Source: Bacteroidota bacterium
GTDB taxonomy: Bacteria; Bacteroidota; Bacteroidia; Bacteroidales; FEN-979
Reading direction: 5' to 3'
DNA length: 64,000 bases
Assembly (NCBI GenBank): GCA_026391835.1
Contig: JAPLDF010000009.1
Span: forward strand, 60,649 to 124,648
This document shows, piece after piece, positions 48,114 to 60,200 of this stretch. The position numbers and the translations under genes are program-made. The notes beneath the pieces were generated by a model. The model saw only the letters and a list, made by a program, of their open reading frames with translations. It was not told the origin of the DNA and did no database searches. The first letter of the stretch is position 1. Each line of letters opens with the position of its first letter.

Positions 48114-49970
48114 ATGAAAGGTATACCCAGAGGTTTGTTGTTGTTGCTGTTTTCGGCATTTACCATCTCCTACGCACAGATTCCGGCAGGATATTACACA
48201 CCCGCCACCGGCCTTACAGGGACAGCCCTGCAGCAGGCCCTGCACGACATCATTGACAACCATACGGTAGTCAGCTATGCTTCACTTCAGTCAACATGGT
48301 TCCAGAAAACAGATAAAAAAACCAATGGGAAGGTTTGGGACATGTATTCCGACATCCCGGGGGGAACACCCCCCTATGAATTTTCCTTTATAGCGGCAGA
48401 CCAGTGCGGAGCCTATTCCGGCGAAGGAGATTGCTACAACCGTGAGCATACATTCCCGCAAAGCTGGTTCAATGGTGCCTCGCCCATGTATTCAGATATT
48501 TTCCACCTCTACCCGACTGACGGGTATGTAAACGGACGGCGAAGCAATTACCCGCACGGGAAGGTGGGTACCGCCACATGGACCTCCCTGAATGGCGGCA
48601 AACTTGGGAATTGTGTGTCACCAGGTTATGGGGGCGTGGTGTTTGAGCCGCGTGATGAATACAAGGGTGACTTTGCCCGCTCCTATCTCTACATGGAAAC
48701 CCGGTATTTTAATGAAGGCTCCGGCTGGGACAACACCGACATGACAACGGGTTCCCAGCTGAAGCCCTGGGCCCAGACCCAGATGCTGCTGTGGAATGTG
48801 CTGGATCCTGTTTCTCCCAAAGAGATTGCCCGCAACGATTCAATATACAAGCTTGTTCAGCACAACAGGAATCCCTTTATCGATCACCCGGAATACGCCG
48901 CCCAGATATGGCCGGCATACGCGCCCCAGCCGGGCACCTATACCTGGAATGTCGCCTCCGGCAGCTGGTCGTCGTCCGCAAGCTGGACGCCTGCACGAAC
49001 AGTTGCCATTCCCGGGGATATCCTTATCTTCGACGGCTCCGTGCGGGCTGTATCTTCGGTGACCGTTGATTTTACAGCCCCACAGTCTGTTGCCCGCCTC
49101 CGGGTTATCAACAACGCAAATGTGACATTCACGGGGACTACCGCTGCAGGCCTGGTTACCATCGGCGTGACTGGCGCAGCGCCACCGCAGCTTGAAGTAG
49201 CTTCCGGTTCCACTCTTACAGTGAACAGTACCGGGGTTCTTTCATTCAACCTGCCTTCAGGATATTCGGCCGGCATCTCCGGGAACATCCTGTTTCAAAA
49301 TGCCGCGCACCAGCTCACCGGAACAGGTGCCGGTTCCATCGTTTTTAACAGCGGATCGGTGTTTACCGCCGGGACGGGTTTCAGCGGGGCACCCTTTGGA
49401 ACAACCGCGTCAGGCGCAGTCACCTTTGCCGGGGGTTCGTCGTATGTGCTGGAGTCAGGGCTCCCGCCCTTCGGCGCAGTTGCTCCTGCAAGCGTGGTGG
49501 TATTCCAGTCCGGAAGCCTCTATAAACACAAGGCCAATTCAGCACCATCACTTTCAGGGCGGACCTATTCAAATTTCGAGATCGATTCCCCTGCATTCAA
49601 CCAGTCGGTTACAGCCGGTACATCAGCCTGCACCGTCGACAACCTTACGGTAACCAATGCGCTGCTTGCCGGGTTCGACTTTCCCGGCGGATGTACCATC
49701 AGGGGAAACCTGCAGGTCATTGCCGGAACACTTCGGTTCAACCCGGCACCGGGAACCCTGAAGTTTGACGGTACAACCGCCCAGACCATCAGCGGCGCCG
49801 GCAGTCTCGAGGTCGGTGCAAACTGCAATGTGAGCATCGGCACTGCATCCATCACCCTGCTCAACAGGAATCTCAGTCTCGGGAAAGACATTACAATTCT
49901 CCAGGGCGGGACTTTAACGATCAATCCCGGCGTTACCCTTACGGTGAACGGGGTTGCGGTGATCAATTAA
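48114..49970 (+). CDS. Secreted endonuclease I-family nuclease with C-terminal beta-repeat region
   Basis: ORF track start 47943; signal peptide MKGIPRGLLLLLFSAFTISYAQ at 48114. CYNREHTFPQSWFNGASPMYSDIFHLYPTDGYVNGRRSNYPHGKV motif. No type A sorting motif at the C-terminus. Confidence 0.88.
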   Translation: MKGIPRGLLLLLFSAFTISYAQIPAGYYTPATGLTGTALQQALHDIIDNHTVVSYASLQSTWFQKTDKKTNGKVWDMYSDIPGGTPPYEFSFIAADQCGAYSGEGDCYNREHTFPQSWFNGASPMYSDIFHLYPTDGYVNGRRSNYPHGKVGTATWTSLNGGKLGNCVSPGYGGVVFEPRDEYKGDFARSYLYMETRYFNEGSGWDNTDMTTGSQLKPWAQTQMLLWNVLDPVSPKEIARNDSIYKLVQHNRNPFIDHPEYAAQIWPAYAPQPGTYTWNVASGSWSSSASWTPARTVAIPGDILIFDGSVRAVSSVTVDFTAPQSVARLRVINNANVTFTGTTAAGLVTIGVTGAAPPQLEVASGSTLTVNSTGVLSFNLPSGYSAGISGNILFQNAAHQLTGTGAGSIVFNSGSVFTAGTGFSGAPFGTTASGAVTFAGGSSYVLESGLPPFGAVAPASVVVFQSGSLYKHKANSAPSLSGRTYSNFEIDSPAFNQSVTAGTSACTVDNLTVTNALLAGFDFPGGCTIRGNLQVIAGTLRFNPAPGTLKFDGTTAQTISGAGSLEVGANCNVSIGTASITLLNRNLSLGKDITILQGGTLTINPGVTLTVNGVAVIN

Positions 49971-50159
49971 CAATATTCCGCAACCAGCCACACTTCCGGT
50001 TTTTCACGCTAAAATTTTATAACATGTGCCGCGGCATCATGAAGATAAAATTTCTATTTTTGTTTTCCTGATATTTGCTATTTCCTTTATTGACCAGTCG
50101 CCGTATTAAGTACGTTATCCTATGCCAGATTCAAATACTAACCATAAAACCCACAACCA

Positions 50160-53100
50160 ATGAAAAAAGTTTACCTGTTTACACTTATGATGCTTGTGCT
50201 CATGTTTTTTTCAGCAACGGTTGGAGTTGCCCAGGTCAGCCTCACGGCCTCCGGGGGAACACTTACTGGTTCATATTCCACCCTTAAAGGTGCCTTTGAT
50301 GCAATAAATGCCGGCACCCACACCGGGACGATTGCCATTACAATTTCAGGAAATACTGCCGAAACGGCATCTGCCGTGTTGAATGCCAGCGGAACGGTCT
50401 TGTCAAGTTATACGGCTGTTTCAATTGAGCCGTCGGGAACAGCAGCCATCAATGGTAACATCTTTGGTTACCTAATCGATCTGAACGGTGCCGATAATGT
50501 GACCTTCAACGGGTTGAACACACCCGGCAACTCGCTTGTCATTTCAAATACAGGTACTGCCTCGGCCAGCACCATCCGCCTGTACAATGACGCCACCAAC
50601 AACCTGATAACCAGGTGTTCTGTCCTCGGATCGACGATCATCTCCGGTGTTATCAATTTCGGCACCGGTATCTCGACCGGCAATGACAACAATACCGTCA
50701 GCTTCTGCAATATCGGCCCTGCCAGCACCGATCTTCCCATTTGCGGGATATATTCCTTTGGGACCAGCGTTTCCGTTGACAACAGCAACAACACGGTTAC
50801 CGATAACAACATATATGATTATTACAATGCCTCCGGCTCAACAGCTGGGATGAACATCAACAACAACAATTCAGCCTGGACCATCACCAACAACCGTTTA
50901 TACCAGACGGCGAACAGGGTTTTCACTTCAGCAGGCACACATTATGGTATTTTCATTAACTCCGGCTCAGGTTATTCCATCACCGGCAACACCATTGGAT
51001 ACGCCAACGCCTCCGGTTCAGGAACCACGAACCTGATCGGTCTTTCCTCAGGTTCACTCACCGGGACTTTTCCAAGTGCATACGCTACAGGCGGAGTGGC
51101 AATTGCAACCAGGTATGCTGCCATTTACTGTACGTTCCTCGCAGGTGGCACTGTTTCATCCATCCAGGGCAATACGGTTGCTGGTTTTGCAATCTATACT
51201 TCATTCAGTTCATCCTCCACCTTTGGTATCTTTGGCGGAATCGCCGTTGCCTCAGGGAATGCCAACATCGGAACCGTTACCGGGAACACCATCGGCACGC
51301 CCGCGGCCAGCATTTACACCTCATCAACAAGTTCCGGCGGCGCGATATGCGGCATTTATGTGAACAGTGCCAACACGGTGAATGTCCAGGGCAACACGCT
51401 CCAGAACCTCGATGCCATGGGAACTTTGGCGACGGCCACCGGCGCGATGAATTGCATCAACATCGAAGGCACCGGCGGAACGATCAATGTTTCCGGCAAC
51501 ACCATTGGCGGGTCGGCAAACCCAAGCCTCAGAATGGGCAACCTCACCCTGGCAACCGGGCAACTCTCCAATGTCGGGACCATATTCGGTACTGCCTCCG
51601 GGAGCGGGGCCTTCCAGGGGATCCGCGTCACGAATTCGGGAACGGTTACAATCGGGTCATCCGGTTCGGGCAACATTATCAGAAACGCAAGCCAGAATTC
51701 AACCAATGTCCTCGCAGTTTTCAGGGGAGTCCTCGTCTCCGGCGGAACCACGAATGTTTCCTACAACACAATTCAGAACCTGACAGGCAATACTGCGGGC
51801 GTATCATATGGCAGCGGAGGCCTGGCAGGTGTCGGGATCCTGATGGCCTCCGGGGCCCTGAGCCCGGTAGTGTCAAACAACACCATCAGCGGGTTAAGCC
51901 TGACCAATGCGGGATCCCTTGGTTATACCCTTGCAGGAATCGTCTATCATAACCCTGCTACAGCGGTTACCGTTTCAAAGAATATAATTTTTGGTTTAAG
52001 CAATGCAAGTGCCTCAACATCTGTTACCTTACCCGGCACGGCCACGGGTATCTTTATCTCAAATGGCGCGGGCGTCCCCAATATGATCGACAACAACATG
52101 ATTTCGCTGGGGAACGGACAAACCACCAATACTACTTTTATTGGGATCTGGGCGCAGAATGTCACGAGCGGAACCGCGACAACCCTGAAGATTTACCATA
52201 ATTCGGTAAACATTGAAGGAACAGTCGGTATCGGGCTACAGCCTTCCATGTGCTTTCAGCGGGGTGACCTGATTAATGCAGGGACTGTCTTGTACACCAT
52301 TGATGCTAAGAACAACCTCTTTAACAACACCCGGTCGGGCGGAACCGGCAAACATTATGCGATGACAAACGGTTACGGGATAGCCGCGAGCAGCGCCACC
52401 GGCTGGGGAGCCAATGCCTCAAATTACAACGTGCTCAACGGCAACGGGGCAACCATCGGCTACTGGTCGGGTGACCAGTCATTTTCGGGATGGCAGACCG
52501 CCTCGGCCTGCGACGGGAACAGCCGTTCGGCAATCCCGGTCACCTTTGTCAATTCCGCCGGCGGAGACCTGCACATAAACATGGGATTTTCCCCGACGCA
52601 ACTGGAGTCAGGCTGTGTGGCGATCGCTGGTATAACCACGGACATTGATGGCGATGCAAGGCCAGGTCCCGTTCCTTCCCGCTTCGGCGGAGGAACCGCC
52701 CCCGATTTCGGAGCCGATGAATTCGATGGTGTCCCGACCAACCTTCCGTTGCTGATCCTGTCGGGAACCCCGAACGACATCACCTGTTCCGGAATGGCCA
52801 ACGGCACGATCAGCACCGTGGTAAGTGGCGGTGTTGCTCCCTATAATTATGCCTGGAGCACAGGCGCTGTAACCCCCGGGCTCTTCGGCCTTGCGGCGGG
52901 AACATATACCGTTACGGTAACCGATGCAATCACGTCAGCCATCACAGGAAGCTGGACCATCAATGAACCGGCCGCCATGTTGCTTTCAACTTCGGTCACT
53001 GCAGCCAGTTGCCCTGCCTCAGCCGATGGTTCGGTTGACATCTCAGTTACCGGAGGAACCCCTGCTCTTACTTATTACTGGAGCAACCTGGCCACCACCG

Positions 53101-53729
53101 AGGATATTGCCGGTCTTTCTGCCGGAACCTATTCAGTTACCGTTACCGATGCTTCGGGTTGTTACATTACCGGGAACTGGACGGTTACTGTAGCCTCTTC
53201 CGTTTGTCCGACCTTGCCGGTTTCGGGAGATGTTACCACGACGGTATGTTACAATGCAACCCAGACAATATTTGTAGCCGGAGATCCGAATACCTTTACA
53301 GTACAGGATGGCGGCAGTGCGACGTTCATTGCAGGCCAGAACATCTTCTTCTATCCCGGTACCCGGGTATTCGCGGGCGGATACATGCTCGGCACTATTT
53401 CAACTTCCTATTGCGGCACAAAAGCGCCGATGCTCCCAACCGTCGCCGCCGGTGCTGAAGAGCCATCATTCACACCCGGCTTTACCAGCCTCACCATCTA
53501 TCCGAACCCGACCAGCGGCAATTTCACACTCGTACAAAAGGGTGAACATGCATATGGAGCCGTAAAGGTGGAAGTATACTCCATGAAGGGCGAGAAAATC
53601 ATGACCGAGCAGATGATCGGCGAGAAGAGCCATGAGTTCCAATTCTCCGGGATGCCTGCCGGGATCTACTTTGTAAAGGTCGTAGCCGACAACTATGTTG
53701 AAACGATTAAACTGATTAAGTCGAGGTAA
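50160..53729 (+). CDS. T9SS-secreted protein with right-handed beta-helix-like repeats and SprB-like repeats
   Basis: 1189 aa; repeats of SxNTIxN type; DITCSGMANGTISTVVSGGVAPYNYAWSTGA; C-terminus TIYPNPTSGNFTLVQKG...GIYFVKVVADNYVETIKLIKSR. Confidence 0.92.
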   Translation: MKKVYLFTLMMLVLMFFSATVGVAQVSLTASGGTLTGSYSTLKGAFDAINAGTHTGTIAITISGNTAETASAVLNASGTVLSSYTAVSIEPSGTAAINGNIFGYLIDLNGADNVTFNGLNTPGNSLVISNTGTASASTIRLYNDATNNLITRCSVLGSTIISGVINFGTGISTGNDNNTVSFCNIGPASTDLPICGIYSFGTSVSVDNSNNTVTDNNIYDYYNASGSTAGMNINNNNSAWTITNNRLYQTANRVFTSAGTHYGIFINSGSGYSITGNTIGYANASGSGTTNLIGLSSGSLTGTFPSAYATGGVAIATRYAAIYCTFLAGGTVSSIQGNTVAGFAIYTSFSSSSTFGIFGGIAVASGNANIGTVTGNTIGTPAASIYTSSTSSGGAICGIYVNSANTVNVQGNTLQNLDAMGTLATATGAMNCINIEGTGGTINVSGNTIGGSANPSLRMGNLTLATGQLSNVGTIFGTASGSGAFQGIRVTNSGTVTIGSSGSGNIIRNASQNSTNVLAVFRGVLVSGGTTNVSYNTIQNLTGNTAGVSYGSGGLAGVGILMASGALSPVVSNNTISGLSLTNAGSLGYTLAGIVYHNPATAVTVSKNIIFGLSNASASTSVTLPGTATGIFISNGAGVPNMIDNNMISLGNGQTTNTTFIGIWAQNVTSGTATTLKIYHNSVNIEGTVGIGLQPSMCFQRGDLINAGTVLYTIDAKNNLFNNTRSGGTGKHYAMTNGYGIAASSATGWGANASNYNVLNGNGATIGYWSGDQSFSGWQTASACDGNSRSAIPVTFVNSAGGDLHINMGFSPTQLESGCVAIAGITTDIDGDARPGPVPSRFGGGTAPDFGADEFDGVPTNLPLLILSGTPNDITCSGMANGTISTVVSGGVAPYNYAWSTGAVTPGLFGLAAGTYTVTVTDAITSAITGSWTINEPAAMLLSTSVTAASCPASADGSVDISVTGGTPALTYYWSNLATTEDIAGLSAGTYSVTVTDASGCYITGNWTVTVASSVCPTLPVSGDVTTTVCYNATQTIFVAGDPNTFTVQDGGSATFIAGQNIFFYPGTRVFAGGYMLGTISTSYCGTKAPMLPTVAAGAEEPSFTPGFTSLTIYPNPTSGNFTLVQKGEHAYGAVKVEVYSMKGEKIMTEQMIGEKSHEFQFSGMPAGIYFVKVVADNYVETIKLIKSR

Positions 53730-53861
53730 CCCCCTCCCTAACCCTCCACCAGGGGGGAGGGAACTTAGTGCAGCCTTTAATGGAGGTTGATAGCACACAA
53801 ACATTCAACAGCACCCTAACCAAACGCCCTCCCCCCCCCGGGGGAGGGTCAGGGGAGGGGG
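53730..53861. repeat. GC-rich dispersed repeat (CCCTCCCTAACCCTCC...GGGGGGAGGG core), copy 1
   Basis: Directly follows stop codon; shares ccccctccctaaccctcc, aggggggaggg, gtgcagcc, cagcaccc, aaccaaacgccctcccccc with 63721-63865. Confidence 0.85.
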
Positions 53862-53865
53862 CCTG

Positions 53866-53905
53866 AAAAACCGGAATCCTGATTGTAAGGATTCCGGTTT
53901 TTTTT
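53866..53905 (+). terminator. Intrinsic terminator
   Basis: aaaaaCCGGAATCCTgattgtaAGGATTCCGGttttttttt: 10-bp perfect stem, 7-nt loop, T-tract. Confidence 0.88.
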
Positions 53906-53911
53906 ATCTCC

Positions 53912-54023
53912 CGTCCGCCCGTCCGCCCGTCCGCCCGTCCGCCCGTCCGCCCGTCCGCCCGTCCGCCCGTCCGCCCGTCCGCCCGTCCGCCCGTCCGCCT
54001 GTCCGCCTGTCCGCCCGTCCGCC
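53912..54023 (+). repeat. Octanucleotide array, 14 units of (C/T)GTCCGCC
   Basis: 112 nt of cgtccgcc units, a few with initial T; follows the terminator. Confidence 0.96.
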
Positions 54024-54055
54024 TGTATACCCAAATGTTAAAATTTCATAAAAAG

Positions 54056-54086
54056 TTGATTTACGGCCCGTTATTCTGTATATTTG
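54056..54086 (+). promoter_or_regulatory. Candidate Bacteroidota-type promoter (TTG-N20-TATATTTG)
   Basis: ttg at 54056-54058 and tatatttg at 54079-54086, ~164 nt upstream of ATG 54250. Confidence 0.5.
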
Positions 54087-54249
54087 TTATACTATGTTTA
54101 GGGTGAACTGCAGTAAAACTTTCCTTTTACATACGTCTGTTACACATTAACATTTACCATTCATTCCTTCCCGCCCTTGTTGTTTTGTTAATTACTCCGA
54201 CATATAACGTCCCAGTTTAGTAGTTGATAAACCTTCAAAGACAAAACCC

Positions 54250-57200
54250 ATGAAAAATCTAATACTTTTTATGATGACCCTGGTTTCTGCGGGTACATCT
54301 TTCGGGCAATTATCCGGAACCTATTTCATTCCCTATGATTATGTCAGTATTGCTGCGGCAGTCACAGCACTGAACAGCTCGGGTGTGGGAACCGGAGGTG
54401 TTGTTTTTAATGTTGCCGCAGGCCATACCGAATCTGTCACCGCTCCGATCCTGGTCACTGCGACCGGCACATCCACCAATCCGATCATCTTTCAAAAAAG
54501 CGGAACCGGCGCCAACCCCCTGGTCACCAGGACTGATGCAGGATCCAATGCAACGAGTACGCTTGGCGGCCAGGGCGATGCTGTTATCATCATCCAGGGC
54601 TCTGACTATACAACCTTTAATGGCATTGATGTAACTGCATCCAACCAGGGGATTGAGTATGGATACTATCTCAGAAAAGCAAGTGCAACCGACGGCTGTA
54701 AAAACGTTGCCATCAAAAACGCGGCCATTACGATGACAAAAGGCACAAGTGCATATGTTGCCGGGATCTATTCTTCAAACAATGATGCAGGTTCATCTGT
54801 ATCTTCTGCAACGGGTATCACCATCACATCCACTGGTGGAAGGCATGAAAATGTGACCCTCACCGGTAACAACATCCAGAATGTTTTCGCAGGTATCATT
54901 TTAAGAGGTTACAATCATGCAGCTTCTCCGTACGATTTCCAGGATCAGAATTTCGTTGTCGGATCTGCAGGTGCCGGAAACACCATTCAGAATTTTGCGG
55001 GAAATTCAGCTTCGGCTTCATATGGTGTATACCTCATCTATCACACCAGCCCTATGGTGAGCTATAATACGATCAACAATGCAAGCGGAGGTGGTAACGC
55101 AACGGGCACATTGTATGGAATCTTTATGTCAAACAGCAACGCCGGCGGAATGATGGTTTTCAACAATAACTCCATCACGCTTGGCCAGGGAAGTACTTCA
55201 CTGGCAAATCAAATTTATGTTGCACCCGGTGGAACTTCGGTGACAATAAACGACAATACCTTCAGCTATGGCACATTTGCCTCAACGACAACGTCATACC
55301 TGATTTATTGTTCAAATGCCACGCCCAACCTGACACTGCAAAACAACGTTACAAGCGGCGCTATCAGCAAGACCGGCACCGGTTCCTTGTATGGTTTCTT
55401 TGACCTTGGCTCACCGTCGGGCGGGACGGCCTCGATTTCCAACAATAATTTTTCCAATATAACGCTAACCGGTGCATCACCATTCTATGGCATAGAGATA
55501 CTTACTACAATAACCCAGGTTGTTTCGGTGACAAATAACACCATTTCCAATATTACAGGCGGAACCTCCACAATTTATGGAATTTACCAGGGATACGGAA
55601 GCACAGGAAGTACCTCCAGCGGAAATACCATTTCAAACATCAGTGGCGCAGCTTCCGGAACGGGAGTAATTTATGGCATGTATCTCGGCACAGGCACCCC
55701 GCTTTCTTTGGCAGTTTATAACAATGTTGTTTCCGGGTTAAGTACGGCGGGAACAGGTGCCATTTATGGGATATATAACGTTAACGGGGTTCTTAATGCT
55801 ATTTACCGGAACAAAGTATATAATTTATCCTCGGGCAGTGCCTCCGGCCTTGTCTATGGTATTTACATGGCGGGCGGTACAACCGCCAATTTATCCAATA
55901 ATTTTATCTCTGACCTGAAAGCGCCGTCGGCAACCGGCGCAAATGCCGTGAATGGTGTTTACATAAGCGGGGGTACGACGGTCAACCTGTTTTACAATAC
56001 AATTTACCTGAATGCCTCCGGGGGCAGTACTTTCGGTTCCTCGGGCATCTACAAAAACCAGGCGACCGCCAGCGAATTCAGGAATAACGTTGTTGTCAAC
56101 GTATCAACGCCAGGATCGGCCAGTGGAACCACCGCCGCCTTAAGATGGTCAAACTCATACAATGCAGCCTATTATACTGCCACTTCCGACAACAACTGTT
56201 TTTACGCGGGAACACCCGGGATCAACAGGGTAATATTCTTTGATCAAACGAATTCGGTATATGATCAGACCATTGCCCAGTATAAAACAAGGGTTGCTTC
56301 AAGAGATGCGTTATCTTTCAGCGAGAATCCGCCGTTTGCAAATGCATTATCCACTCCTTATGACCTGCATATGGGAACGGCAACTGCAACACAATGCGAA
56401 AGCGGAGGCTCGGCAATTACCGGCTATGACAACGACTATGATAATGATATCCGCCAGGGAAGCACCGGATATTCCGGGTCAGGAACAGCCCCCGACATTG
56501 GTGCTGACGAATTTAACGGAATCTATCTTGATATGTATCCACCTGTCATCTCTTGCACTCCCCTTGCCAATACAACCTCCACCTCCGGCCGGGTATTGAC
56601 AGCAACGATTATCGACATCAGCGGTGTGCCGGTAACAGGGCCGGGCATGCCGGTACTTTACTGGAAGATCAACGCCGGCAGCTATATAGCGGCATCAACA
56701 ACTTACATTGGCGGCAACCAGTACCAGTTTTCATTCGGAAGCGGGGTCGCGCCGGGAGATGTGGTATGGTACTACATTGTGGCGCGCGACATGTATGCTT
56801 CTCCAAACGTGGGTGCTTTCCCGTCGGCCGGGGCGGGTGGTTTTTCATATGATCCCCCCGCAGCATCCACCCCGCCGGTGAGCCCGACCAGTTATACCAT
56901 TCTGACTCCCCTCCACGGCGATTACCTGGTCGGTGGCGGCATTAAGACCCCTGATTACCCTACCATCACCGCCGCTGTGGCCGACCTCAACCTGCGTGGT
57001 GTTTCGGCCCCCGTGAGGTTCCTGCTGCAGGATGCCGGTTATTCGACCGCCGAAACCTTCCCGATTATCATCGATGTCACGAACGACAGCCTTCCGACGA
57101 CATTGAAACCCGTTACGATCAAGCCTGCAGCCGGTATAACCACCGCCATCACCGGGGTTTCGCCAAATTCATATATATTCAGTATCCGCAGCAGTTATAT

Positions 57201-60200
57201 TACGATCGATGGGTCAAACACCACCGGGGGAACTACCAGGGACCTGACTATTACGAATTCTTCGGCAACCGGTCCGAGGGTGATCGGGATCAGTTCAACC
57301 GGGACTGCACCCGTGACCGGGTCAGGCATCAGGAATTGCGTGGTCATCAACGGATCATCGGCGAGTTCGGCCATCATAACCTCGGCGGTTGACGGAAGCG
57401 CCGGGTACTTCAACAACATCACGATCCGGAACAACAGCGTGCAAAAGGCATATATCGGCATATACAACATCGCTGCTGCCACGCCCGGCAACGGAAGCGG
57501 GCTGCTGGTTGAAGCCAATGACCTCAATACCGCAGGTGCAGGCGCCATCAGGCTCGCCGGCATCTACCTGCAGGGCGTGGATGGCGCAAATGTGACCGGC
57601 AACAATGTCGGGAATATCGCCAACACATCGGATGGTTCTGGTATTTCCGGTATCTGGCTGGCCTCGGGAACAGTGAACAGCACGGTATCAGGCAATACCA
57701 TCTCCACGATCAGCGGCACTGCCTCCGCCCCGCGCGGAATCGCCGTGTCTCCCGGCGTGGCGAATGCCGGCATCATGGTTTCGGGGAATACCGTCAATAC
57801 CCTGACCTCCCCCAGTACCGGTACATCCTATGGCATTTATGTATATGGTTCGGTATCGGCGGTTGCGGTGCAAAAAAACAGGATATACAACATCAAAAAC
57901 ACCAATACGACCGAATGTGGTGCCGACGGGATCGGGCTGGCCTCGACCATGAGTGCCGCCGCCATAACGGTAAAAAACAATTTTATATGTGACATCGCCG
58001 GGTATGGATACAATTCCCTTTCAATCGGAAACGGTTACGGGATAGAAGTCAGCAGCGGCGGGGGGTACAGCATCTGGTTTAACAGCGTCAGCCTCTCCAC
58101 CAACCAGACTGCCGCCGCCGGGATCCCGGCGTGCCTGCTCATCGGTTCGGGGGTGGCCGCCGGCGGACTGGATATCCGGAACAACATTTTCTCGGTCAGT
58201 GCCACGGTCGGCACCAACCGCTATGCCGTGCTTTGCAATGCCCCGGCTACCGTTTTCGCCAGCATCGATTACAACGATTACCATACCTCCGGATCAAACC
58301 TCTGTTACCTGGGCATAAGTATCCCGAACCTGGCTGCATGGCAGGCTGCTACCGGCAGGGATGCTAACAGTGTTTCAGGCGATCCGAGGTTCGTGTCGGC
58401 GGGCAACCTCCACATCCAGCCCTGTGTTCCTTCACCGGTGCGGAATTCCGGCGTTGCAATTGCATCAGTCACCGATGACATCGACGGTAACGTGCGTGGC
58501 GTCATACCCGATATCGGCGCGGCCGAAGACGGCTATGTTTCTTTGTCACTGAGCGGAACTCTTGTCAATATCACATGCCATGGCCTGGCGAACGGGAGCA
58601 TCAGCATCCTGGCGAATGATGGCTGTGCACCCTATGGATATTCCTGGAGCAATGGCGCAACAGCCGCCATGATCAGCGGGCTTTCTGCCGGAACCTATAC
58701 CGTTGTCGTAACCGATGCGGTGATGTTTACCGCCACAGGAAGCTGGACGGTTGTCGAACCCCCTGCGCTGAGTGCTGCATTGAACAGTTCGAACATTTAT
58801 TGCACGGGAAGCAGCAGCGGTGCCGTATCCGTTTATGCATCGGGCGGTACGCCGGCTTATAGCTATTCCTGGAGCAACGGCGCAACCACGCAGCAAATCG
58901 GCGCGTTGCCGGCCGGCACCTACACGGTGACGGTTTTGGATTCAAAGGGTTGTTCCGTCATAAAGTCGGCTTCAGTTGTTGATCTGGGTTATACCTGTTC
59001 CACTTCGAGTGTTGTTTTTGACGGTTTTAATTATACAGCAAACGCAAATACGGGATTGTTGGCACAAGGCGATTCATTGATCGTTGCCAATTTAGGTTCG
59101 GATAGCATGAGTTTACAAATGAACATGGGTTCAAATAAAAATTTTGATACATGGTACAATTTTTATCATCAACCTGGAGCAAAGATTACATGGATGCAAT
59201 CGGGTAATTTAAATAGTGTTCCTAATCAATTGATATCCAGTAGTGTTATTGCACAGGTTAACGATACTATGCAAACCCTTACGTGTAATTACAATCTTGC
59301 TAATCAATTAAATGTCACCGTAATAAATCAAGGAACTATAGTTAACCAGTTTGTCATAAATAATGGAACTCCGATCGCATACCAGGTTGGAACTGGTGGA
59401 GGAGGAGGTGGTGGTGGGGGTGGAGGAGGAGGTGGGGGTTGGGAGTCTCTTTTTAATCACCATGATCATACGGTAACGTTGAATTTTGAAAAACGAAAAC
59501 GTCACATAGAATTTCCCCCATATGAAATTTATTATTGGTATTGTACTACCTGGGGATATGAAGGAGAATTTTATCAGCCCCAGTACATGCCTCCTTTTGA
59601 TGTTTCTTGGTATAGGGAAGACAGAGTATTTTCTGATCAAACCATTAATGGAAATATAAACAGTATTCCGTTCGATATGATGAGGATTGACGCCAGATAT
59701 CAAGACCCTGGTGGAATAATAAATATTGATTATGTAAATTTCAGAGTAAGTGATATGCCCAAGGTTGTCATCAAGCGGTCAATAGGAACTTCCACCAGTG
59801 GGAGCACTGCGATTTGTTCTGGTGGTTCTGTAGGTCTTACCGGTACTACTGCCTCAAATGCAAACCTTCAATGGCAGCAAAATGGAATTGACATCCCCGG
59901 CGCCACGTCAACTCTGTACAGCGCGGTGTCAGATGGCAATTACAGAATGAGGGTAACGGTTGGTAATACTCCATATCTATCTACTCCGATTCCTGTTTCA
60001 GTATTTTCGCTAAATAATTCTGCATCAACAGTACCGGTCAGTTGTATGGGTGCGAACAATGGAAGCATTGATATCACGCATACCGGCGGACTGCCACCCT
60101 ATCTATACCATTGGAGCAACCTGGCAACGACGCAGGATCTCAGCGGCCTGGCGGCCGGCACATATAGTGTAACGGTTACGGATGCCAATTCCTGTGTCAG

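Noticed and set aside
47081-48256. 391-aa plus-strand ORF
   Set aside because: Antisense to the GH29 fucosidase; no family motifs and overlaps the endonuclease gene start.
53849-54034. 61-aa ORF with GGRADGRT repeats
   Set aside because: Translation of the octamer array; no evidence of a real gene.
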